From Isoetes taiwanensis (taxonomy: Eukaryota; Streptophyta; Lycopodiopsida; Isoetales; Isoetaceae), in the NCBI GenBank assembly GCA_021234155.1, contig JAJEKV010000067.1, positions 3,961,279 through 4,025,278 on the forward strand: a stretch of 64,000 nucleotides of DNA. Reading direction: 5' to 3'. How positions within the stretch are numbered: position 1 is the first letter of the stretch; each line of letters starts with the position of its first letter. Under the pieces are notes generated by a model. That model did not search any database and was not told the DNA's origin. It worked only from the letters and a program-made list of their open reading frames with translations. The position numbers and the translations under genes were made by a program. Below are positions 24,853-35,540 of this stretch, piece by piece.

Positions 24853-27800
24853 TTAATAGTCATTGGCGAAGTGTTCATCAGAGACTTTCTCATAATCATC
24901 CAGGTTAATTTTACTGCGGTCAATTTGATCCTGCTCTGCTCCAGCTTGGGCCGACGTCTCACCTTTCTCTGTATGAGAAGCTTCTTCGTCTGCCCCCTTC
25001 TGAGATTCACCATCTTGCAAAGTCAAGACTTCCCGTTGGCGTTGGTCAATGGCCTTTGGGTCAAGCCAGGGGTACATGACGTTCTCGACCCTACCCAGAA
25101 TGCCCGCTACGCATTTCATCTTTCCTAATTCATGCTCAGATGTCACAATCGATTCTTCCTACATGAAGGGATGCCCTAGAGAAGGCTCCACCGAGAGAAG
25201 AAATCTAGTGCGATGTTACCTTGAGGGCAGAGCTTATCAACAAGGTAGAACACAGTTGCAGGACCAATCTGTTTATGCACCAGATATTCTCCCTCCATAC
25301 CCTGCCAACTCCACTTAAACCTGTCTTGCATGAGTTTTTTAGCCATAACATCGCCCTCACTTCCGATGGCTTCCTTAGGAATAGGAGGAATTTCTTGGGG
25401 AGCTTTCTAGGATGGTCGCCAAATAGCCTAAGGTCCGTGTCTTCGCGGGGCTCTCCCGTCCGTGTTAGAAATCCTCGTAGCAAATAGAAGAGCTTGTGGC
25501 TCTTTGATTCTGAACCACACACAGTAGCTCCAGTCTCTTCTTCATAGATTCCTACAAACACTCTAGACACGGATTCTAGTCTTTCAAAGCGCGACCGGCA
25601 AATAGTAAGTTATGCTCCGGCCGACGGCCGAAACATAGAATCCAAAGATGTCTCTTGTTACGTCATCCGTGAGACATTATCGAGAACGCCGTTATTCTGA
25701 TCTCACTTTTCCAAACCGGAGTAAAGTCTGCCTTGCATCTAAACATATCATCTTTGGCGGGTAGAATCAAGTTCGTTCTAATCCCCCGCGATGACATGCT
25801 CCACAAACCATCTTGGCGGGGCCTTTTCGTTTCAGTGAAGGATTTTTCGAATGGACCTGGCCAAGGAGAATGGCATGTTACCATGAACTCCCTCTTTGAG
25901 TATTCCTTCCTGTACCCACTTATGGTGGCATACCCCCCAAACCAGAAGTGCTTTATCCGAGAAGTGGTGCAGTGGCTTTCGTGTAGGTCCTCGAATTTCT
26001 TGTACTTAGTGCCAATTTGATCTGCAATGAAGTGCGGTATCTCCTTCTTCATGTAAGCAAGTACTCTTAAGTTCTCAGCCCTGCCTTGAAGAAATTATCG
26101 CCTTTGTAATCGGGTGACTTTGACGCATATATATCCCAGCTTAAAGCTTCTTTGAGGACCTTTCTACAATCATCATAGTCTAAGCCCCTCATGCATCTAA
26201 GGTAGTTGTCACCGAAGTAATCTTTGTCTTTAGCAAAATTGATTACTATAACTTGACCCCTGTTGTCCTTAAGTTCTCCCTTCCTCCATTTGTTCCACAT
26301 CCGCGGAAGAGTGCATAGACATCATCGGCATGAAGACAAACCGATTGACATCCTTCGTGTGTTTGCCCCTCGAGAATCTTGTGCGCCATTTCAAGGTAGT
26401 CTTTGCAAGAGAGTCGGCGATTTTAGAATTTCAAATGTTGCTATTTACATCTAATGGCCGATTTGCTTATTTACATCAAATGGCGGCATGCGCTATTTGA
26501 ATTGAAATGGCGCAGTGCGCCATTTCAATTCAAATAGCGCAACCGCCATTTGATGTAAATAGCGCCTTGCTTCGCCATTCGATAAATGTATGGGTAAGGA
26601 GGCGTAAACATACCTTGTACTTTCCACTTCTTGATCGTCCTTTACCGCCGAGGGGCTGGTCTTCCCGCATTCACGAATGCGCTTGCGAAGATGGTGGATC
26701 CGGATCCACATATGGTTCCTTGAAGGCAGGTCTTTGCTACTATATCATTCACATCCACACCGAAAATAAGAAGGTCCAGTCAGCGATCTCTCGAAAGAAC
26801 TACGCATATTCTATAGACATAGATCTTGCCGAAGCTCGGCTCTAGCATCCTCTCGTCCCCAACTTATCGCACACGAAAGCGGCGGCGGCGGCCAGAATGA
26901 TTACCATTGATAATATAAAATCTTTTTCCAATCAAGTCGATTCACGTGACCCAGCTTCGGCAACTCCTTTGTGTCCGGGATCAAAGGGCACTACATCTGG
27001 CCGGAGTGAATCTGGGGTGTGGATCCTCGACAAATGATTTGCGAGCCTCCTAACATGCTTTCGGGGTTAATAACCACGGCGGTCATATTAGGTGGGGCCT
27101 CTTCTAAATCCCGGATAGATATTCTTCCGGTGTATGTGACTCAAGGGGAACATGTGGCGTGCTTTTGTATTTTCTTTAGTGTTTCCTCTGCCATTTCTTC
27201 TTCTTCGTCCACGGTCCATCTTTAGTTCCTCGGGCACTTCAAGATCTGCAATCTTTTGTAATTTCCTTGCCCTTATCGTTGCTTTGGTTTACGGCTTTCT
27301 CTTTCTTTGGAGTGCTATCTCTGCTTTGTGGATGCTACATTTCTTATGTGCTTTGTAGCCTCCTTATTGTCACTAATAGTGCGGTCACTATCAGCAGGCT
27401 TCTCATCAGCAGGCTTCTCAGTGGACTTCACGGGAGAATCATGTTTGTGAGCATCAGTCTCATCCCTCTTCTCATCCCTATGCCCCTCCCCTTTCTCAAC
27501 TTCTCGTCCTTCTTCTTGTTACTGTCTCCCCCGTGTACATCACCACCTCCACCTGTTTTTGTTCCTTTGCCAGCTTTGGTGGCATTTTTAATTTTTACAC
27601 CTTTTCTCTGCATCTCTCCCAGCAGCCATCTGCTATCCATTACTGCTGGCATGTTGCCTGAGATCTTCGCTCTTACAATGTAGGACACGGAGTTTTTGGA
27701 CATGTCCATTGCCGCTCGCAGAATACTGAATCCTTTGAGGATCTCTACCGTGCCTTTGATATCTGCTTGCTCTCTGGACTCATAAGATGGCGTGCCAACC

Positions 27801-28193
27801 TTTTTCTTGGCCGACAAGGTGCTTGGTCCTTCATCTTTGGACTCCATCATTGCGGGCTCGTAGCACTTTGCCAATCCATGCAATAGAGATCAATCTTTGC
27901 CGGTGGCCGGATCTTCCACTGTGCAACCAAGAAAGTCAAGTCTTCCTTGTTTCTTGACTTCTCTCATGTTGACAATGATGCCCATCTGGGCCACGGTTGA
28001 GGCTCCTTCTTCACCTGTACCTGATTTGACAAGGAGGCAAAGTTCTCGCCTCTTGTCTCCCTTGGTTGGGTCTACGCCTTCAGTCAAGGGTATGGCTCTA
28101 ACGATCTCCATACACCAAGACCTTCCAGCGAGGACTATGCTCCTCGAAGTCACCACGTTCCATTTCTTCGGCGCACTAGCCGCTGCGAGGTAA
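24853..28193 (-). pseudogene. Unrecognised large gene, decayed, minus strand
   Basis: Coherent frames run in order on the minus strand: 28156-27890 (contains GRLDFLGCTVEDPATGKD), continuing in the same frame past one TGA into 27883-27428, then an acidic KPADEKPAD linker in a shifted frame, fragments at 27200-26580, 26300-26067 (WNKWRKGELKDNRG), 26052-25663 (FMVTCHSPWPGPFEKSF), 25570-25205, and 25146-24853 with an acidic tail ending FANDY. I recognise no domain. The chain is at least 700 residues if joined, with several frameshifts and stops; some gaps may be introns, and the large palindrome at 26468 lies in one. It is divergent from the transposase gene, so it may encode the element's second protein (DNA-binding or accessory). 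Confidence 0.45.
26468..26561. repeat. 94 bp near-perfect palindrome
   Basis: Arms of about 47 bp (TATTTACATCAAATGGCGG, then TGCGCTATTTGAATTG, then AAATGGCGCA) are complementary, with a single small mismatch or indel near the arm middle and almost no loop. It uses the same AAATGGCGCA core as the other arrays and sits between two coding fragments of the minus-strand gene, probably in an intron. Confidence 0.9.
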
Positions 28194-28194
28194 G

Positions 28195-29180
28195 CATGGT
28201 GAGAGAAATGGCATGTGCTAGAAAGTTAAAACAGGCAAACGGCATTTAGACTAAATGGCGCAGGTGCGCCATTTAGTCTAAATGGCGCAGCTGCGCCATT
28301 TAGACTAAATGGCTAAATGGCGCAGGTGCGCCATTTAGCCATTTAGTCTAAATGGCGCACCTGCGCCATTTGCTCTTTTATGGGTCCGCTTCTACAAGAA
28401 TATTAACAAACATTATGGAAATGGCGCAGCTGCGCCATTTCACAAACTATAGGAGGAAAAGGCTGCTACAAACCCACCCTCTCCTAATGAAATGGCGTCC
28501 ATCTGCCATTTCGATTACCTAAGACACTACACTTCAGCTACCTAAGACACTACCTAAGAAACAACAGATACTAACACGAGCACGGCTCTGGATTTTGATC
28601 GAAGATTGCGCCATTGTATAAAAGTATAAAAAATACGGGGCCCGTATAAATCCTACTCCACTTTTTTTCCGAGCGCTCCCGGATCAACAGGCGCTAGAGA
28701 GAGAAGATGGTTGAATAGGAGAGAGAATGTGCAAGGCGCTAGGCGCTAGGCGGAAGGCGGAAGGCGGAAGGCGGAGGCGGGAGAAAAGAACAATGAAATT
28801 GAAAATGAAAATTGGGCCGGAAAAAAAAAAGAAAAGAAAAGGGGAAAGAAAAGAAAACCAATTTTACCCGCTCACCGCCTGCCTCTTCAAATTTGCGCCC
28901 CGTCGCCTCGAAATTTTGAAAATTTCGATTTTTCCCTTCCCGATCCGTCTCTACAAATTTTAAAATTTTTGAATTTTCCCCCTTGCCGTCCGTTTCTCCC
29001 GCCCGTTAAGCCATTATAAATCTTAGGTAGTTTAAGTCATTCCACCTTACGCCCGTGTCCGCCCCCCCTTTGCCGCTCAAATTTGAAATTTGAATTTGCC
29101 CTGATATTTTGAACTTTGAATTTGCCCGCCCGTCCACTTCATAATGGGCGCCTTTCGCTGTCTGCTGTCAGGAGGCAGAC
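28195..29180. promoter_or_regulatory. Divergent intergenic region of the large element
   Basis: Separates the minus-strand gene from the plus-strand transposase gene. TATAAA-type boxes on the plus strand lie at 28645-28650 and 29015-29020. It is GC-rich at 28727-28790 (GGCGCTAG and GGCGGAA tandem units) and polypurine at 28790-28860. The left part is the palindrome array at 28240-28515. A role as a bidirectional promoter is inferred from layout only. Confidence 0.4.
28240..28515. repeat. Central array of AAATGGCGCA inverted repeats
   Basis: Five to six palindromes of the form AAATGGCGCA-NN-TGCGCCATTT are joined by TAGTCTAAAT / TAGACTAAAT, which are themselves inverted. The array runs densely from 28250 to 28372, with single copies near 28420-28441 and 28493-28514. 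The whole cluster can fold into nested cruciforms. Confidence 0.9.
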
Positions 29181-29345
29181 ATGGTCATTAGAAGGCGCTA
29201 TACTCGACTCCGACGGTTGCGATTTTATGCACCTCGTCCTCGTTTCAATATTCGTAGGTATTTGCGCTTGAGATCTCTTGGTCGACAAAGCAGGGCGCTT
29301 CTCCGACGTCTATTCCGTCTTAGACGTTGGTTCCTTAGTCGATAG
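29181..29345 (+). CDS. Small arginine-rich ORF, 54 codons
   Basis: ATG to TAG with 21 arginines in 54 residues, beginning MVIRRRYTRLRRLRFYAPRP and ending in RRWFLSR. No histidine, acidic or lysine residue is present. It lies about 235 bp upstream of the transposase start and could be an upstream ORF, a nucleic-acid-binding peptide or chance. Strongly basic short proteins occur in DNA-packaging viruses, but nothing else here supports a virus. There is no homologue I can name. Confidence 0.3.
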   Translation: MVIRRRYTRLRRLRFYAPRPRFNIRRYLRLRSLGRQSRALLRRLFRLRRWFLSR

Positions 29346-29394
29346 CAGCAGTTGCCAGCTTGGCCGCTTGTCTTTCTTTTGCAGCCGCTTAGCC

Positions 29395-29575
29395 CTTGTC
29401 TTCATTCTTGGTAGCGGCTTCGTTCTTAGGCGCTCGGCTTCATTCTTCAGGCGCTTGGCTTCATTCTAGTGGCGCTCGTCTTCATTTTTCAGGCGCTTGT
29501 CCAGATTCTCCAAGCGCTTGTCCAGACTTGTCCAGATTATTCAGGCGCTTGACCAAATTCTTCAGGCGCATTCTC
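29395..29575 (+). repeat. Imperfect tandem repeat TTCAGGCGCTTG
   Basis: About eight units of 20-30 bp built from GGCGCTTG(G/T)C and TTCATTCT or CCAGATT, ending right before the predicted transposase start codon. Confidence 0.75.
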
Positions 29576-29579
29576 TGAT

Positions 29580-32500
29580 ATGGCAGATCCGGAATCGTCA
29601 ATGACCTCCAGGTTAGAGGCTATTCAGTTCTAGTAAAATGTTTTAGTATGTTTAATGTAGGATGTAGGATGTTAAATATTTTAATATGTTTAAGGGTAGA
29701 TCTTCTCTATCTTGTTCAGTAGATAAGTTCTCAACAATTGATGTCTTGCTGAATCTTGTAGTAATAGGAATCCATAACTCTAGCTATTAGATATAGCATT
29801 TAGAATAAAGATGCCATTTACCTGTCAATGGGCCATTTCCCTTTAAATGGAGCAGTAGCGCCATTTTCCTTGAAATGGAGCAGCTGCGCCATTTCCCTTT
29901 AAATGACGCAGCTGCGCCATTTAATGGGAAATGGCGCAGCTGCTCCATTTCAAGGGAAATGGCGCAGCTGCTCCATTTCAAGGAAAATGGCCCATTGACA
30001 GGTAAATGGCGCAGCTGCGCCATTTAAAGGTAAATGGCGCCGATAACTTCATTTAAGTAAATGGAGCAAAATTTTTCACCATTTGTCTCATGTCGTATAA
30101 TTTCTTTCACATTTTCGCGCTATTTTTACTAAGTATATGTCATCGAGGGTTGCATGTCTCTAACAAGTATATATATATATGTGTATTGATTCTCACAGGA
30201 AAAGGCCCCTGCGTAACCTTGTCGATGGGGATGTGGTAGTTGCCAGGGGACATGAATTGCATAGAGGCCATCTGCATGGCAGGAACATTCCATGGTGCAA
30301 TGTGGTCGTGGAGGTCACTGAAGCCATAGTGCCCACCCATGTGCTTCCCATTCCGTGTGAGGGAGCAGATAACATTGCTGAAGCCGTGGGGACATTTATC
30401 GAATGGCCTCGAAATCAAGTGAAATACTGTGAAGGAGCCCCAACTTACTCATCGGAAACGTCTGATACTGAAACCCCGAACTTGCCTAGTAGTCCCTCCA
30501 CAACATCATCAGACTCAGTGTCGACTGCTCCGCTCCTTCAAACAGTAAGCAGCACAGAGAATATGGTGAACCTTGTCAGTAATAATACTGTGGTTGGTAA
30601 GGGTGTCTTGGTGAATAGAACTTGCATCCATGGGAAGAATGTTGACGCACTCAACGTAGCAGTGCAAGTTACCCAGGCTGTGGTGCCTACCCACATCCTT
30701 CCGATTCCATGTGATGGCGCTGACAACATTGAAGAGGCTGTGGGCACGTTCATCGAATGGCCTCGGCAAGATATAAGATATCATGCCATTGATTTAGCTA
30801 CTCCATCACTGACCTCGAATGTAGAATCTGTAGAGGCAGTGTCAGATGCAGATGAAGAAATTGATCCTACAGTGGATCTAGGTACACGTTTTCCTCGCAG
30901 GATAGCATCAGATGATGATGAACCACCACCTAGTTTCTCAAGAACTGATCTCTTGGATAAGCATTGCCACATTCTTCATGCATGTGACCGAAGTAAATAT
31001 GCAGAGGCCATAATTGTCTTCGATGATCCCCGGGATGCTTTGTTGGCGATGAATTTTAGGAGACTCAAAGGTGGGGCTCAGGTGGGAAAGATCCTTCCCC
31101 GCACTAATTACAGAGGATCTCAAATGTCATGCTTGTGCAGAAAGGCCAGCAGAAAATTACCTTGTACAATGGGAAAATAGCGATGTGATGCTGCAGGATG
31201 GAAGGACTGTCTCACAACATCTGCAAGCTCGAGAAGCTAAAGAAAATGAGGATATGGAAATAGAATCTTTTGAGGACAACATTCAGGCTCAATTCAAACG
31301 AAAAAGGAAGTATACTTACACACATAGGATTCCAAGACAACCCAAGGGAAAGAGCAAAGAGGAAAGGCTATGCTCCACAACTTCAATCAATAAGTTCATG
31401 AAGACAAGCTGCTGCAAAAATACTTGCAACAAGAAACTTACCAAGCATCAAGTATGTGAATTAAGAAAAGAATTTTTATCTCAACCATACAATGCAAGGG
31501 TTACGTATTTTTTTGACGTGCTGAGTGTGACTTACACAGGAGAAGGAGAGGACAGGATAGTGCTCAAGGGGATGGAATTGCAATGGGCGGGTGGCGCATG
31601 GCTTTAGGTATCGGTCGATCAACATTTTACAATTGGAGAAAGAGATATGAAGCGGGTGCAAAGGTAGGTGAACATGGTATCTGGCTCTAAGAAGCCCGGA
31701 TCCACTACACCGGCCACCGATGTGTGCTAGACAGATTCATTCAGAGAATGCTGAAAAGTATTCCCCATAGGAGCAAAAGAGGTAGAGATGATGTAAGAGA
31801 AAATGTACGCAAGCTTCCTTCCATTCTTAATAAGAAGCTTATACATAAAGAAGTTGGAGCAGTCGTTGAAGAGCTTACAGGAACAACTGTAGCCTTGAAC
31901 TCTTTTTATAGTATATGGAAAAGGGAATTTCCAGATGTTAGCATTGCAAAAAAATACAGCCTTCTCTAAATGCAACATCTCGTGGGTAATTAAGCAAAAG
32001 CTGGAAAAAACAAAAGATACAAGAGAGAGACGAAATCTTGCAATTCAACGTCGGGCTCATATGCTAGAGCAACGCTCTTGCAGAAGTCAATATTGGCATT
32101 GGAGAGCATTGTCACAGCGGTCTCCTGAAAATCATCTATGTATAATACATGATAAGATGGATCAGGTTAAGACTTTAGTGCCTAGAAGTCATCATCTAGC
32201 AAAATCTGTATGGAGAGGTGATCGCTTGAAGAGCAGTTTGACAGGAGCTTTGACTCATGGGCATGGTGGTCGTGCCTATGGTCATTTTTCACTTGATTTA
32301 TGGAAAGATGATTCAAACTTCCACATTGGTTCACTTTCTAGAATATTGCATAACTTGGAATTGGTGCAAGAGGACAAGATAGGTGACTTATGTGGAAGTA
32401 AGCCTGCAGATTGCAAATGGATGCAAGCAGTCAAGGACATCAATCCTTTGAAGAACAAACTTGCTTCCATGGGAGAAGTATTGCCAAATACTTCAACTAC

Positions 32501-33738
32501 AACGAATCCTGAGGTGTTCAACCCTCTTCCCCAAAATCTCTATTTGCAACTTGATAATGCAGCAGGGCAAAACAAAAATAGGTATGTCTTTTCATACTTA
32601 TCTTATTTGACTTGGCTTAAGGTCTTTGATGAGATCCAAGTGGGCTTTATGATGGTCGGCCACACCCATGATGATATTGATGCTTTATTTGGAAATTTTT
32701 CAACCTTGATGAGTTCGGGTCTGATGCTTTGACACTACCGTGAGCTACTTTACTTGTTTAGCAAATGCAATGCAAAATCCCCAATTCCATACTTTATTGA
32801 TGAAGTTCCAAATTGGAAGGATTTTGTGAAGGGATTCATCCCTGATAAGGGCCAACGCCTGGTTGGGCATACTGAACCATTGCTCTTCAAATTTAAGATG
32901 GCAGGAGATTGGCCCATTATGCAATACAAAATGCGCCCTACACATAAAGAGTGGCTTCCAAACAGATTCTCCAGAGTTAGAATGTGGAAAGAGGATGAAC
33001 ATGGTCAGCCAATGATACCAAGTGGTGTGCCACAAAATATTCCTCCTAGACCAACATTGAAAGATCTTCCGGGTTGAAGGATAGCATCAACAAATACATC
33101 TCCCTATGGAAGGACATATGTAAGAATCAAGAAAGTAGCTTGTTTGCAAGGCAATACACGGCAAGTGTTGAGTATTGGAGCCACTTCTTATCTCTTTGGA
33201 GGATGTTGCTTCAGACGCCCTCAAAATGATGCATTTTGGCCACAAACAAGACAAGCTCCTCTAGAACAAACAAAGATTTGTTCCGGAGGTCGACGATTCT
33301 GCCTTGGTCACACGACCTTTACCATCTTATTGTGGCCCGTCAGATGGCCGTCCAGTGTTGCCTCTTGAAGAGTTTGATCCTCACGTACATGTGACAAAGG
33401 GTATGTTTGTTCTAGTCAGACCTGGAGATGATAACACCGCCACTTGGTTAGGATATGCAGAGGGAGAATGCTTTGTTCTTGATCCAGAATCTACATATTT
33501 TGGCCATATTTTTGTATCGTGGTGGAAGCCTACTGGAGGGGACTACAAAGACTGCTTGACTAAGCGTTGGCGGCCTAATCCTTCCGATCCTTCAAGGTAT
33601 GAAAATTTAGATGCTATTCATTATGCCCGATGCCAATGGCAAGAGGCCGAAAACAGTCCAAATTCCGAAATATATTATAGACATGTGGAAAGACATAGCA
33701 CATTGTTCATCTTAATACATGAGATCTTGTACTTGTAA
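29580..33738 (+). pseudogene. Transposase-like gene with two DUF8039-like repeats and a DUF7869-like domain, decayed
   Basis: Exon 1 (29580-29611) encodes MADPESSMTSR split in the last codon. A 587 nt intron (GTTAGA...CTCACAG) leads to exon 2 at 30199 in matching phase. Exon 2 carries two related repeats, each ending in EAVGTFIEWPR (near 30400 and 30760), like plant transposon DUF8039. Downstream are a Cys-rich segment (CCKNTCNKKLTKHQ), a helix-turn-helix-like ALGIGRSTFYNW, then LQLDNAAGQNKNRY and VGHTHDDIDALFG, the acidic-residue motifs of DUF7869-type RNase H-fold proteins, and a C-terminal GMFVLVRPGDDN...WLGYAEGE module. Lesions: frameshifts near 31100, 31590, 31950 and 33300; stops at 31688 and 32730. 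Known from family: such proteins occur in mobile elements. Catalysis is inferred, and this copy is dead. Confidence 0.65.
29813..30060. repeat. Intronic array of AAATGGCGCA inverted repeats
   Basis: At least six palindromes or half-palindromes (AAATGGCGCAGC...TGCGCCATTT and GGAGCAG variants) interleave with AAGGGAAATG / CATTTCCCTT, so the whole 29813-30020 segment is one large nested inverted repeat centred near 29918. It lies inside the predicted intron of the transposase gene. Confidence 0.9.
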
Positions 33739-33884
33739 TACATATCTTTCATCTTAATACATAAGATCTTGTACATTACTATATTTGTGATCATATATAA
33801 CTGCTTACATCTTTAATATATAAATGCATACATGATTCATAGATAAGATGGTCAAAGTGCTTATATGTTGAACAATTGATTCAT

Positions 33885-34124
33885 TCATCTTCGTGATCTC
33901 AGAGTAGTGATCCCTGATATCTCATAGCTCATGCGCTCAGGGAGCCAAATCAGATGGATCATAACACGAATTGACGCAGGGCAATGAATCTCAGCGCCCA
34001 AAGCTTTTCTTCGCAGGTAGGGATCAAGAAGAAGATGCCTGTCTAGGCAACCAACAAGATCAGAGTGGCTCATTGAGCACTTGATCGCCTCGATGTGGTG
34101 AATAGAAGAAGGCAAATAATCCAT
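33885..34124 (-). CDS. Small paralogous gene A, 79 residues, unknown function
   Basis: An intact frame on the minus strand that begins MDYLPSS. It aligns over its full length with gene B (interrupted by the LTR element) and gene C (46072-46314). Shared positions include an IxC-type cysteine near residue 16, a DL/DF pair near 22, LDPYL near 33, and HLIWLPE near 57 before a conserved isoleucine. Sequence between ATG and TATA is nearly identical to that of gene B, and a TATAAAA box lies about 40 bp upstream. No signal peptide or membrane segment is visible. Three paralogs of the same size argue that this is a real gene. Function unknown; perhaps an accessory or regulatory protein of the element. 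Confidence 0.55.
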   Translation of the reverse strand: MDYLPSSIHHIEAIKCSMSHSDLVGCLDRHLLLDPYLRRKALGAEIHCPASIRVMIHLIWLPERMSYEISGITTLRSRR

Positions 34125-34159
34125 GGGAGATGAATGACCTCTAGCCCCGAATGGAGCTG

Positions 34160-34168
34160 TTTTTATAG
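34160..34168 (-). promoter_or_regulatory. TATA box of small gene A
   Basis: CTATAAAAA on the minus strand, about 40 bp before the ATG at 34124. The surrounding ~75 bp recur upstream of gene B (box at 45850-45856), including AATTCACATCAATAAT. Confidence 0.55.
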
Positions 34169-34223
34169 TGAAGTAAAATTATTGATGTGAATTATTGGGG
34201 TGGACTGTAGCGCCATCATTGAG

Positions 34224-34281
34224 CGTATACAAGTATCATGTACTCGTACGGGCGTATACAAGTATCATGTACTCGTACAGG
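34224..34281 (+). repeat. 29 bp tandem duplication
   Basis: Two copies of CGTATACAAGTATCATGTAC plus TCGTACNGG, followed by related CATGTACTCAG. Confidence 0.9.
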
Positions 34282-34496
34282 TACGATTCTATCATGTACT
34301 CAGATTCTATACATCAACTAATATTCACTATGCTTATATTATATATATCCTTAACGGATACACAAATCATAAGTGCTTATATTATTATATCCTTAACAGG
34401 TATACATATCATCGATGATTCACTCGTCATTGAAATTAAAGACAGCTTGCATAGTTAGGTACTCATGTCATTATTATATCCTTAGCAGATACAGAT

Positions 34497-34618
34497 TCAC
34501 TCATCATCAACATCAAAGCACGTGATGCTATTCAGCTCATAGATCTCCTGATCAGGAAGCCAATAAAGGTGGACCTTAACACGAGTGAGCTTCTTGCAAG
34601 CACTCGCAGGACCATCTG
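34497..34618 (-). pseudogene. Small paralogous gene B, 3' half (split by LTR element)
   Basis: The C-terminal half of an ~80-residue frame, with KVHLYWLPDQEIYEL and an acidic end DVDDE before TGA at 34497-34499. The other half is at 45692-45812, on the far side of the LTR retrotransposon. Counting one copy of the ATCTG target duplication, the two halves total 243 nt, exactly 81 codons, so the gene was open when the retrotransposon landed. Confidence 0.65.
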
Positions 34619-35207
34619 TGTTTGGGGTCTGGGTTCGGGAACTCCTGGAAGACAGCCCTCTGTGAGGACCCGTGGATCTAACAGGAGAGTCCGGGGGACT
34701 ATGTCACGCGGGATTTGCTGAAAGAGAAGAAAGAGAAGAAAAAAGAACAAATGAGAGAAAGATGATAAGCTTCCTTGATATCAATGATGAAAACACATGA
34801 GCTCTCGCAATAGAGAGAAAACTGAAAAGAGACAAGACTCAAAACTCATCTAAAAACTTATGTGCTAACTCTACTCATATATATAGTACAATGGCCTTGG
34901 GCCCAATATAGACACTCTGACTGATCTCGGTGCCGACTCACGGAAGGAGGCCTGATTTGCGTGAATGTTGGCGGTGCCTCTTGAAGTGCCTAGAATCACG
35001 CCGACGCCGACGCTGGCGGCGGTGACGGACCGTCACTTGTCCGAAAGGGCGCCTCTTGTTGACAGCCAAAGGCTTTGACTGCGTGGTCTGCTGCTTGGTC
35101 TTCTGTGGAGCCTTGGATGTCTGACCCGTGGTTGACTGAGGATCCTTGAGCTTGACCTGGTCTGTCGTATGCATGAATAGTCCCATGCTGGGAGGCACAG
35201 ATTAACA
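34619..35207 (-). repeat. 3' LTR
   Basis: 589 bp, TG...CA ends. The first ~300 bp (plus-strand order) match the other LTR with about one change; the remaining part has many small indels and substitutions. A TATATATAG stretch near 34878 is a candidate promoter element on the minus strand. Confidence 0.92.
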
Positions 35208-35222
35208 CTCCCCACCAAACGA
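35208..35222 (-). promoter_or_regulatory. Candidate polypurine tract next to 3' LTR
   Basis: On the minus strand GTTTGGTGGGGAG directly precedes the LTR start TGTTAATC. This is short and purine-rich, as expected for plus-strand priming. Confidence 0.5.
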
Positions 35223-35540
35223 CACTCGTGAGTGAAGAAAAGGAGGAAGCGCCGGAGGGCTGAAGCCATCTGTCTCAGTGATCCTCACGGGAGTGAGGAC
35301 GGGCACCATTATGGTACTGGCTGATGAGATCTTGGCGTGATTGAAGAGCTTGAGGTGTGTTTTGGCCAAGGGCAGGATCAGCATCAATAAGAAAGCGAGA
35401 GCGTACCATGTCTTCAAGGGCAGCGTGGGCGTCTGAAGAAATGTACTGACATTCCATGAGGAGACAGGTCTGAAGGCCAAAGGCACTGACGCTGGCATTT
35501 GGATTGCAGTGAAAAATGGGACGCTGCCGATTTAAGGAGC

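Noticed and set aside
29181-29345. Reading the arginine-rich ORF as a CRESS virus capsid N-terminus
   Set aside because: No Rep protein motifs or stem-loop origin nearby, and the frame ends after 54 codons.
28240-30060. CRISPR-like array
   Set aside because: Repeats are palindromes joined by related spacers, irregularly spaced, in eukaryotic DNA.
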